A stretch of DNA of 15,977 bases, taken from NCBI GenBank assembly GCA_937923585.1, contig CALDSM010000587.1, positions 1 to 15,977 on the forward strand, given 5' to 3'. Both the position numbers and the translations under genes were made by a program. The notes under the pieces are model-generated. The model searched no databases. It was not told where the DNA came from and saw only the letters and a program-made list of their open reading frames with translations. Shown here piece after piece: positions 7,223-13,877 of the stretch. The DNA is from an uncultured bacterium. GTDB lineage: Bacteria > Hydrogenedentota > Hydrogenedentia > Hydrogenedentales > CAITNO01. Each line of letters begins with the position of its first letter. The first letter of the stretch is position 1.

Positions 7223-8311
7223 ATGCTGAAACACACTGCGTTGATACTGGCCGTGCTGGCCGCAACGTCCGTTCTCTGCGCTGCCGCCGAAACGAACGGC
7301 TCCGCCGTCGTGCCGGCAACAAACGTCGTCACCTATTCCGACGGCCGCCCCTCCGCGCAATTCCGGCTGAATGCCGTGGATGAGGGCGTGGTGATGAAGC
7401 ACGACGACGGGCCGGGACAGTGCGACTATCTCGGTGCGCGGGACATCTGGGTCTTTGAGGCGGACGGCACCTATTACATGCATTATGACGGGGCCGGGCC
7501 GAAGGGCTGGCTGGCGTGTCTGGCGGTGAGCAAAGACTTGAAGCATTGGGAGAAGAAGGGGCCGGTGCTCGACTGCGGCAAACCGACGGATGAAGACTCC
7601 GCGTCGGCCTCCTACGGCGTCACCCATTTCGACGGCAAGACCTGGCACATGTTTTACCTCGGCACGCCGCACACCTCGCCCGCGCCGGACCTGATCCCCG
7701 CGTTCCCCTATCTCACCATGAAGGCGAAGAGCGATGCGCCGACCGGGCCTTGGGTCAAACAGCCCGGAGTGGTGCCGTTCCGCTGCACGCCCAAGACCTA
7801 CTACGATGTGACAGCCAGTCCAGGCCACATCCTCAAACAGGGCGATGAATACCTGATGTTCTTCAGCGCCGCGTCGGAGGACAAGCAGGGCACGCACCGC
7901 ACGATCAGCATCGCGCGCACCAAGGATTTGAACGGCCCCTGGCAAATCGCCCCGCAGCCCATCGTGTCCCCGGCCGAGCAAATCGAAAACAGCTCCCTCT
8001 ATTTCGAGCCGGCAAACCAAACCTGGTTCCTTTTCACCAACCACATCGGCCTCGACAAGGGCGAATACACGGATTCGGTGTGGGTCTATTGGACGAAAGA
8101 CCTCAACGCCTGGGATGCGAGGCACAAGGCCGTGGTGCTCGACGGATCCAACTGCACCTGGAGCCGCAAATGCATCGGCCTGCCGTCGGTCGTCAAACGG
8201 GGGGACCGCCTGGCGGTTTTGTACGATGCCCCCGGCGGCGACAGCACCAGCCACATGAAGCGCGATGTCGGACTGGCCTGGCTCGCCCTGCCGCTTGTCC
8301 CGCCCCAATAA
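7223..8311 (+). CDS. GH43-like five-bladed beta-propeller, exported
   Basis: This 362-residue protein has a signal peptide at residues 1-22 (MLKHTALILAVLAATSVLCAAA). The mature part has repeated propeller-blade motifs: GARDIWVFEADGTYYMHYDG (about 72-91), VSKDLKHWEKKGPVL, THFDGKTWHMFYLG, GDEYLMFFSA and RTKDLNGPW. This is the pattern of the GH43/GH117/GH130-type beta-propeller hydrolases, often labelled beta-xylosidase or arabinosidase. Asp74 in ARD fits the position of the catalytic base in GH43-like enzymes, and the segment ENSSLYFEP may carry another acidic residue. Both are inferences. AAGGA at 7210-7214 with an 8-nt spacer supports ATG 7223. It is the third gene of the exported set and probably acts on side chains of the same glycan. 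The substrate is not predictable. Confidence 0.75.
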   Translation: MLKHTALILAVLAATSVLCAAAETNGSAVVPATNVVTYSDGRPSAQFRLNAVDEGVVMKHDDGPGQCDYLGARDIWVFEADGTYYMHYDGAGPKGWLACLAVSKDLKHWEKKGPVLDCGKPTDEDSASASYGVTHFDGKTWHMFYLGTPHTSPAPDLIPAFPYLTMKAKSDAPTGPWVKQPGVVPFRCTPKTYYDVTASPGHILKQGDEYLMFFSAASEDKQGTHRTISIARTKDLNGPWQIAPQPIVSPAEQIENSSLYFEPANQTWFLFTNHIGLDKGEYTDSVWVYWTKDLNAWDARHKAVVLDGSNCTWSRKCIGLPSVVKRGDRLAVLYDAPGGDSTSHMKRDVGLAWLALPLVPPQ

Positions 8312-8341
8312 CCACAGAGTGCTCGCAGCGAAGCGGAGCGC

Positions 8342-8382
8342 ACCGTTCTGACGGTCGCCCGTCCCGCCGCAGACCCTGCGGC
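8342..8382 (+). terminator. Pair of hairpins after the propeller gene, weak terminator candidate
   Basis: ACCGT/ACGGT (8342-8346, 8351-8355) and GCCGCAG/CTGCGGC (8366-8372, 8376-8382, loop ACC) form two small stems about 30-70 bp after the stop codon. No T-run follows, so this is not a standard intrinsic terminator; it may only protect or pause the transcript end. Confidence 0.25.
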
Positions 8383-8402
8383 AAAATAGGCCGCTTTCCC
8401 CA

Positions 8403-8696
8403 GCAAAAAGCGCATTTCCTCTTGGGCAGATGGCCCTGAACATCGCCGAAAATGGTGTGACTTTCGTAAATAATCGCTTAACTCTTATCAAAAGTTGCGG
8501 AATTATCGTTAAGAATCACTCAATTCTTGATGATAATTAGGCCATTCTTCTGAATATCTTCATTGATATTAAGAAAAACCGCATGTCTTTCAGTGATATT
8601 TTTGTGAATATCAGCGAAATCCGCATCGTTTTTGTAAAAAGCAATGCGGTTTTCATGTATATCCCCGCGAATATTCGAGAAGTTCACGGAAATGTT
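8403..8696 (-). repeat. Array of fourteen degenerate 21-bp repeats
   Basis: Read on the minus strand from 8696, the sequence divides into fourteen consecutive 21-bp units with no gaps. By my count column 2 is A in all 14, column 17 is T in all 14, column 4 is A in 13 and column 15 is T in 13. Column 1 is always a purine. The unit is close to dyad-symmetric (A.A ... T.T), so both strands read alike. The first eight units keep an open frame of 7-residue repeats (NIRGDIH, ENRIAFY, DIHKNIT, ERHAVFL, NINEDIQ), but stop codons appear in units 9 and 11 while the DNA period continues. This suggests a DNA-level array or a decayed heptad-coding minisatellite. The period of 21 bp is two helical turns. 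There are no spacers, so it is not CRISPR. Confidence 0.75.
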
Positions 8697-8941
8697 TCCC
8701 CTATTGGGCGCGCATTCCGGCATCGGAGACTCCGTCCCCTGCGACGAAAGCCCCGGCCAGGCCCGTTCCGGTGCGCGCAGAGCCCTTCGGTCAGTTGAAT
8801 GACGGACGGCAGCATCCCGCCGGAGACGTTCAGTCCCTCCAGAAGAAGGGTGATACGCGGCGGCTCCCCCACGACGCGCGGCGCGGCGCGGAAACGAGGC
8901 CCGTTGCCGTCGCGTTCCGGGGAGTGTTCCGGCCCGTGCAT
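8684..8941 (-). pseudogene. Possible remnant of a GT4-type glycosyltransferase N-terminus
   Basis: The minus strand at 8863-8780 encodes PPRITLLLEGLNVSGGM followed by LPSVIQLTEGL. This resembles the first beta-strand and glycine loop of GT-B glycosyltransferases (hydrophobic strand, xGLNxSGG, then a helix xxxIxLxEGL). After it the frame becomes arginine-rich and non-protein-like (RGFRRRGRSLRCRN), and no rest of a glycosyltransferase follows before the repeat array. The simplest reading is a fragment of a gene lost next to the glycan-synthesis block. The match is short and could be chance. Confidence 0.3.
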
Positions 8942-8984
8942 GCTCCTTGCTCGGGTGCCCGGTTTGGTTTACACTGACCGGAAG

Positions 8985-9007
8985 CGGGTCTGTCAAAACA
9001 GGACCCG
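8985..9007. promoter_or_regulatory. Dyad directly upstream of the methyltransferase promoter
   Basis: CGGGTCTG (8985-8992) can pair with CAGGACCCG (8999-9007), leaving one bulged G and a loop of TCAAAA. It abuts the -35 element at 9008, so it could be an activator or repressor site. It could also be the end of a transcript from upstream. Confidence 0.35.
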
Positions 9008-9036
9008 TGAACACACCGGCGGGTGGCGGTTATAAT
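9008..9036 (+). promoter_or_regulatory. Sigma70-like promoter of the glycan-synthesis block
   Basis: A perfect TATAAT lies at 9031-9036, preceded by TGAACA at 9008-9013 (4 of 6 matches to TTGACA) with a 17-bp spacer. Transcription would start near 9043, giving a leader of about 46 nt before ATG 9089. Confidence 0.55.
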
Positions 9037-9088
9037 CGTCCGGCGGAAGGCGGGCGCTGTTCCGCCAAGTGAAACCGGAACGGAGTAC

Positions 9089-10165
9089 ATGGATTACACC
9101 GGAGAAAGATGCATACCGGGTCGCAAGGGCCATGAACTGACGGAGCTGGAGCACCGCTCCCGCTACGCGATGGCCGCCGAACGGGTTTCGGGACAGCGTG
9201 TGCTCGACGTGGGTTCCGGTGCGGGCTTCGGCGCGGGCATGCTCGCCGACAAGGCCGGCTTCGTGCTGGGCGCCGATATTTCCGAAGAGGCCGTCCGGTA
9301 CGCCGAAAACGCCTACGCGCGGCCCAACGTCCGCTTTGTTCAAGCCGACATCTGCGCCGATGACTTTGCCGCACGCGTGCAGGCCGTCTGCCCCGAACCC
9401 TTCGACGCGGCCGTCTGCTTTGAAGTCATCGAGCATGTCCATGAACCGGCGCGCCTGCTGCGCGCCGTCAAGCAACTGCTGAAGCCGGGCGGACTGCTGC
9501 TGGTGTCCACCCCGGACGTCAACTACTCCTTTGAGGCCGATTCGGAAAATCCCTTCCATGTCGTCGAATACACGAAGGCCGACTTCCGCGCCTGCCTGGA
9601 AGGTTTCTTCAAGCACGTCAATATCGTGGGTCAGTCCATACAGGTCATTTCCGATATCGGGTTTGAATGCCTGGAAGCCCGGACGCTGCACGAATGGCGC
9701 TCCGCCACGCAGTGCCGGCCGAAGTATTGGGTCGCCGCCTGCTCCGATGACGAGGCCGCGGCCGCCCCGCCAAAGTACGGCATGTTCATGTGCGACGGCC
9801 ACCTGCGGTTCCTGCTGGCCAAGCTCAAGGAAGTCCGCCTGGACCAGCAGGTCAAGGCGCAGCACATTCAACTGCTCGAGGCGCGCATCAAGGACCTGGT
9901 CGGCGGACGCGGAAGCCTGCCGGCCTCGCCGCCGCCGGAATTGCTCGGCGGCATTGAGCGCCGCCTGGAAAGCATTGAACGCGGCCAGGAGAAACTGGCC
10001 GACGAGACGGCAGGCCGGCTGAATCATCTGCGGCGTGACCTTGAGGGATTCAAGAATCATCCCGCTGTGCGGCGGTTGCTGCGTTTCCGCGAGCCCGGCC
10101 TGAAACTGCTGGGGCTGTTCGGCCTGGGGCTCCGGCTCCCGGGCTCAAAAAAAAAAGAACGCTGA
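9089..10165 (+). CDS. Class I SAM-dependent methyltransferase with coiled-coil tail
   Basis: This 358-residue protein is a cytoplasmic methyltransferase, probably acting on a sugar or glycan end during polysaccharide synthesis. It begins MDYTGERCIPG, a start typical of a methyltransferase group found in glycan clusters, and that fixes the start against an upstream in-frame ATG at 9023. Motif I is VLDVGSGAGFG (38-48), the ribose-binding acid is in GADIS (Asp63), and CFEVIEHVHEP with LLKPGGLLLVSTPD are the later class I motifs. Residues about 239-270 and 284-324 are predicted coiled coil. The last 30 residues are leucine-rich. A GGAG lies only 3 nt from the start, with GGAA 8 nt away. The frame ends at TGA 10163-10165, just after a run of ten A that encodes SKKKER. 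The end may be artificial, because the coding signal continues in another frame into the next gene. Acceptor unknown. Confidence 0.85.
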   Translation: MDYTGERCIPGRKGHELTELEHRSRYAMAAERVSGQRVLDVGSGAGFGAGMLADKAGFVLGADISEEAVRYAENAYARPNVRFVQADICADDFAARVQAVCPEPFDAAVCFEVIEHVHEPARLLRAVKQLLKPGGLLLVSTPDVNYSFEADSENPFHVVEYTKADFRACLEGFFKHVNIVGQSIQVISDIGFECLEARTLHEWRSATQCRPKYWVAACSDDEAAAAPPKYGMFMCDGHLRFLLAKLKEVRLDQQVKAQHIQLLEARIKDLVGGRGSLPASPPPELLGGIERRLESIERGQEKLADETAGRLNHLRRDLEGFKNHPAVRRLLRFREPGLKLLGLFGLGLRLPGSKKKER

Positions 10166-10277
10166 CCGCCCGGAAGGACCGCGTGCCGACACCTACAGCC
10201 GGCCCGACTTTGACGAAGACCCCCGTCCGTTCAAAACCATCCTGACCGCGCCCCGCACCGCCGCCAACGGCCGCGAC
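10147..10277 (+). other. A10 run and frame switch joining methyltransferase to glycosyltransferase
   Basis: Ten A (10147-10156) lie near the end of the methyltransferase frame. From 10158 to the ATG at 10278, the frame of the large glycosyltransferase is open and looks coding: 32 of 40 codons end in G or C, and it reads ADTYSRPDFDEDPRPFKTIL and onward. Upstream of the A-run that frame does not look coding. No ATG, GTG or TTG start exists in this frame between its last stop (10101-10103) and 10278. A run of nine A would fuse the two genes. The cause may be an assembly error or slippage of polymerase or ribosome. Confidence 0.6.
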
Positions 10278-13200
10278 ATGGTCCTGCTCAAGGAGGCCAC
10301 GCTGGCGCGGCTGCGCGGGGAACTGGCGGCACGGCCCGCAAACACGCTCGTCAGCATCGTCATGCCCGCGTGGAACCGGGCCTCCACCATCGGCCGCGCG
10401 GTGGAAAGCGTCCTGCGGCAGTCCTATCCCAACTGGGAACTGCTGGTGGTGGACGACGGGAGCACGGACGGCACTGCGGAGGCCGTGGAGGCGGTGCGCG
10501 GCGGCCGCGGCAACATCCGCTGCCTGCGCATCGAGCACGCGGGCGTGTCCGCCGCGCGCGACGAGGGACTGCGCGCGGCCAAAGGCGGCATCATCGCGTA
10601 TCTGGACTCCGACAACTGCTGGCACCCGGATTACCTGCTCTTCATGGTCCATGCGCTGGGCGATACGGGGCCGCGGTGCGGCTACGCGGCCATGCGCGTC
10701 ATGGATGAAGACGAGGGGGAGGCTGCGGGCTGGCGGGCGCACCGCTTCAACCTGGACGTCCTGCTCAGAAACAATTACATAGACATCAACATCTTTGCGC
10801 ACCGCCGCGAGCTCTTTGAGGAGCTGGGCGGATTCGACCGGGAGTTGCGGCGCTGGGTGGACTGGGATCTGATCCTGCGCTATGTGGAACGCTGGGAACC
10901 AATCGAGATTCCCGCAGTGCTGTGTGACTACTTCCGGCACAAACGGCTGCATCAGATCACGCTGGAAGAGCCCTACGCATTCAAGTTCAAGGTGCTCAAC
11001 AAGCATCTGGTCAACTGGACCCGGCTCGCCGAAGAGACGCCGCGCCGCGTGCCCGGCCGTGTATCCATCATCATCCCGGCGTATAACCTTCCTGAACTCA
11101 CCCGGGACTGCGTGCGCTCGATACGGAAGAACACGCTGCACCGGGACTATGAGATTGTGCTGGTGGACAACGGCGGCGACAGCGAAACCGCCGCCGCGCT
11201 CGACGAACTGGCCGCCGAGTCCGAACGGGTGCGGCTGGTGCGCAATTTCGAGAACTACATGTTCTCGCTGGGCAACAACCTGGGCGTGGCCGCCTCGACC
11301 GGCGAGCACATCGTGCTGCTGAACAACGACACCCGCGTGACCCTGGGCTGGCTGGACCCGCTGATAGGCCCGCTTGCGTCCCGTCCTGAGATCGGGATGA
11401 CTGGCCCGAAACTCCTGTATGAGGACGGCACGGTGCAGGCCGCCGGACTTGCGTTCCCGCCCAACGGCAAGATTCCCTACCATATCTACCGCGGATTCCC
11501 CGGCGATGCGCCCTGCGTGAACAGGGCGCGCGAGTTTCAGGCGCTGACGGCGGCCTGCGCGGCCATGCGCGCCGCCGACTACATTGCGCTGGGCGGTCTG
11601 GACCCGCTCTACATCAACGGCTGCGAGGACTTGGACCTCTGCTTCAAAATGCGGCGCGACCTGAACAAGCGCATGCTCTACACCCCCGAATCCACGGTGT
11701 ATCATCTGGAAAGCAAGACTCCGGGGCGGGCCAAGAACATACAGCACAACCGGCAGCTCTTTGTCGAGCGCTGGGGAGAGAAGGTCCGGCCCGACGATGT
11801 CGACTATTACGCCATGGACGGCTACACCGTGGTGCGGCACGTCAAGCGGGGCAACGATCCGGACGGCCCGACCGCAAGCTATGTGGCGGAAATCAAGGCG
11901 TTCACACAAGACGCGGTCAAGCCGCCGGCAACGGCTGCGGCGCGCACACTCAACATCGGCATCGTTTCCATCTGGCATGTCCGCGGCGTGACGTTTGTGG
12001 CCAAGCAGGTGGCCGACGCCCTGGAATCGGAACATCTCCACACCCATGTTCTCGCCCGGTGGGAAGCGGCAAGATTCTTCAATGGAACACCGGTGCATCA
12101 TCCGCGCGTGGTTAATGGCGGCGACGACCCATCACCGGAAGAAGTATTGGACTGGGCAAGACACAACCGGCTGGACGCGGTCATCTTCTTCGAGGTGCAT
12201 CCCAACGATTGGAAGCGGGTGGACGCGCTGCGCCGGGCTGGCGTGCGCGTTATCGCCTGCGAGCATCTGGATGTAATGCGTCGCGAGTCGCTCGATCGTT
12301 ACGGGTGTTTTGACGGATTCCTGCACGCCACGTTTGAAGGGGCGCGCGTATTCCGCGCAAAACACCGGGGTATACCTTCCGTCACCGTGCCGTGGGGCAT
12401 TCCGGAATCCGCCCTGCCCGCCGTCAAGGACAGGGTTCGCGGCGACAGCAGTCCGCTTCGCTTCGTGCATGTGGCGGGATGGGGCGGGTTGAACAACCGC
12501 AAGAACACGGACCTGCTGATTCGCTCCTGGCACCGGGCCGCCCCGAAGAACGCCGTGCTGGCCCTGTACACGCAGGCGTCTCCGGACAGGTACGGCCATG
12601 ACTGTGAACGCATACTCCGGCAGGACCCGACCATTGAACTGCACGAAGGCACCGTGGAAGACATCTTTGAAGCCTACGCGGATGCGGACATGCTGCTGTG
12701 GCCCTCCAAGCGCGAGGGATTGGGACTGCCCGTTGTCGAGGCGCTGGCCTGCGGGCTGCCGGTGCTGATCAGCGACGGGTACATGATGAAGCAGTGGATC
12801 ATCCCCGGCGAGCACGGGGTGGTGTGCCCCGCCGAACCGTGCCAAACGATCAACTGCCTGCCTGAAATGAGGGTCAACGAGACCGTGCTGGCGGGGCTGA
12901 TTGCCGACCTGGCCGCGCACCCGAACCGCATGGACCAAATGGCGGAAAACGTGCGGCGTGATCGCGGTCTCTGGCTGTGGAACTGGCAACCCGAAGCGCT
13001 GCGCGCACAGTTGCGCGCCCTTCTCGAGGATCCCGCCCATTTGCCCGACCTCGGCTGCGACTATTTGCCCGCGCCGGTCCGGACCTTCGAAGAGAAACGC
13101 CGGCTCGCCTTCGGCGAGAAGACACCTCCACAGACCGCGCCGTTGGACGGCGTTCACATTGAAATGCCAGACATTCCTCCGGGGCGCCCCATGCTCCTGG

Positions 13201-13781
13201 GGCCGCTTGTCCGGCGCACGTACCTCGATTTGAACGCGCCTTTCGGCCCCGGAGCCTGCCTGGTGGTGGGCGTAGTGGACGATGCCGAGGCAAATCTCCT
13301 ATCCGCCAAGGGACTTCAGGTGACCAAGGCGGACCTGCATCCGCGAAATGCTTCCACCATCAAGCTCGACATCACCAATCCGCCCCGCAAAATGCACGAC
13401 ATCTATGACGTGGTAGTGGCGTTTGACGTTCTGGAACACATCCCCGATGACCGCGCTGCGATCCGGGGCATCTATGACCTGCTCCGGCAGGCCGGCATTG
13501 CACTGGTCCATTTGCCGGGCGGCGATATCAACGCGCCGCTCGATGAGAATGATCGAAAACATGGCCATGCCCGCCACGGATACAGCGAAGTTCAGGCTCA
13601 TGATACAGTCTTGGAGGCCTCCTGGAAGGAGGTCCGCTATCTCAAGACATTCAATGATATCGAGATGCGCGCCTACCATATGGCAGGAGAAGGACGGGTG
13701 GAGGAGGCCATATCGCTTCTGCGAACCTCCCCCTTTGATGGCGTCACCGGACGGGCTCATTTGTTCCTGTTGACCAAGTGA
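10278..13781 (+). CDS. Multidomain glycosyltransferase: GT2-GT2-GT4-methyltransferase-like
   Basis: This protein has 1,167 residues from ATG 10278, but that start has no ribosome site and coding probably begins earlier, at the A-run near 10156. Domain 1 (about 24-230) is GT-A family 2: VSIVMPAWNR, VVDDGSTDG (Asp59-Asp60), and DSD at 110-112. Domain 2 (about 260-500) is a second GT2: RVSIIIPAYN, LLNNDTR (Asp351), and CEDLDLC (Glu450-Asp451). Domain 3 (about 557-900) is GT-B family 4, with the EX7E motif REGLGLPVVEA (Glu813, Glu821). Domain 4 (about 985-1150) is like a class I methyltransferase: DVVVAFDVLEHIPDDRA is clear, but the glycine-rich SAM loop is degenerate (CLVVGVVDDAE), so it may be inactive. 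One polypeptide could thus add several sugars in order to a surface or extracellular glycan. It is cytoplasmic, as no signal or membrane segment is seen. Confidence 0.88.
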   Translation: MVLLKEATLARLRGELAARPANTLVSIVMPAWNRASTIGRAVESVLRQSYPNWELLVVDDGSTDGTAEAVEAVRGGRGNIRCLRIEHAGVSAARDEGLRAAKGGIIAYLDSDNCWHPDYLLFMVHALGDTGPRCGYAAMRVMDEDEGEAAGWRAHRFNLDVLLRNNYIDINIFAHRRELFEELGGFDRELRRWVDWDLILRYVERWEPIEIPAVLCDYFRHKRLHQITLEEPYAFKFKVLNKHLVNWTRLAEETPRRVPGRVSIIIPAYNLPELTRDCVRSIRKNTLHRDYEIVLVDNGGDSETAAALDELAAESERVRLVRNFENYMFSLGNNLGVAASTGEHIVLLNNDTRVTLGWLDPLIGPLASRPEIGMTGPKLLYEDGTVQAAGLAFPPNGKIPYHIYRGFPGDAPCVNRAREFQALTAACAAMRAADYIALGGLDPLYINGCEDLDLCFKMRRDLNKRMLYTPESTVYHLESKTPGRAKNIQHNRQLFVERWGEKVRPDDVDYYAMDGYTVVRHVKRGNDPDGPTASYVAEIKAFTQDAVKPPATAAARTLNIGIVSIWHVRGVTFVAKQVADALESEHLHTHVLARWEAARFFNGTPVHHPRVVNGGDDPSPEEVLDWARHNRLDAVIFFEVHPNDWKRVDALRRAGVRVIACEHLDVMRRESLDRYGCFDGFLHATFEGARVFRAKHRGIPSVTVPWGIPESALPAVKDRVRGDSSPLRFVHVAGWGGLNNRKNTDLLIRSWHRAAPKNAVLALYTQASPDRYGHDCERILRQDPTIELHEGTVEDIFEAYADADMLLWPSKREGLGLPVVEALACGLPVLISDGYMMKQWIIPGEHGVVCPAEPCQTINCLPEMRVNETVLAGLIADLAAHPNRMDQMAENVRRDRGLWLWNWQPEALRAQLRALLEDPAHLPDLGCDYLPAPVRTFEEKRRLAFGEKTPPQTAPLDGVHIEMPDIPPGRPMLLGPLVRRTYLDLNAPFGPGACLVVGVVDDAEANLLSAKGLQVTKADLHPRNASTIKLDITNPPRKMHDIYDVVVAFDVLEHIPDDRAAIRGIYDLLRQAGIALVHLPGGDINAPLDENDRKHGHARHGYSEVQAHDTVLEASWKEVRYLKTFNDIEMRAYHMAGEGRVEEAISLLRTSPFDGVTGRAHLFLLTK

Positions 13782-13867
13782 ACCCGCGTCAAACCCGTGT
13801 GGCAACCGTGTGACTGCGACAACCCAAGTCGCCTCAGTGCCCGTTGCTGGACAACCCAGGGCTGACT

Positions 13868-13871
13868 GGAG
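13868..13871 (+). promoter_or_regulatory. Ribosome binding site fixing the start at 13878
   Basis: GGAG at 13868-13871 lies 6 nt before ATG 13878. It supports this start for the last gene, whose frame stays open to the window end. Confidence 0.65.
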
Positions 13872-13877
13872 AACTTC

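Larger units (their letters stand above)
8312..9088. other. Long intergenic region with repeat array, gene remnant and promoter
   Basis: About 780 bp separate the propeller gene from the methyltransferase gene. From left to right it holds two small hairpins (8342-8382), an AT-rich 21-bp repeat array (8403-8696), a possible glycosyltransferase remnant on the minus strand (8684-8941), a dyad (8985-9007) and a promoter (9008-9036). No intact gene is convincing. The sharp fall in GC content over the array differs from all flanking DNA. Confidence 0.7.

Noticed and set aside
4552..7332. Minus-strand open frame of 926 codons across the sulfatase gene
   Set aside because: It is antisense to the sulfatase and passes through intergenic repeats, giving translated repeat sequence such as VIPAKAGTQ and NHEATKATKK. 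It is an artefact of repeats and GC content.
8403..8696. CRISPR array
   Set aside because: The units are contiguous and degenerate with no unique spacers, and no cas gene is in the window.
8520..8723. 67-codon minus-strand frame encoding heptad repeats (possible small coiled-coil protein)
   Set aside because: A GGAG precedes the ATG, so it is possible, but the 21-bp period continues beyond its stop through further stop codons and a wobble column is among the best conserved. A DNA-level repeat explains it better.
10183..10245. GTG start at 10183 with a strong GGAAGGA site, as an alternative start of the glycosyltransferase
   Set aside because: It is in a different frame from the glycosyltransferase and reaches a stop after 20 codons. 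Codon use in that frame is not coding-like.
10050..12101. Minus-strand open frame of 683 codons under the glycosyltransferase
   Set aside because: It is a shadow of two clear GT2 domains on the plus strand and has no domain of its own.
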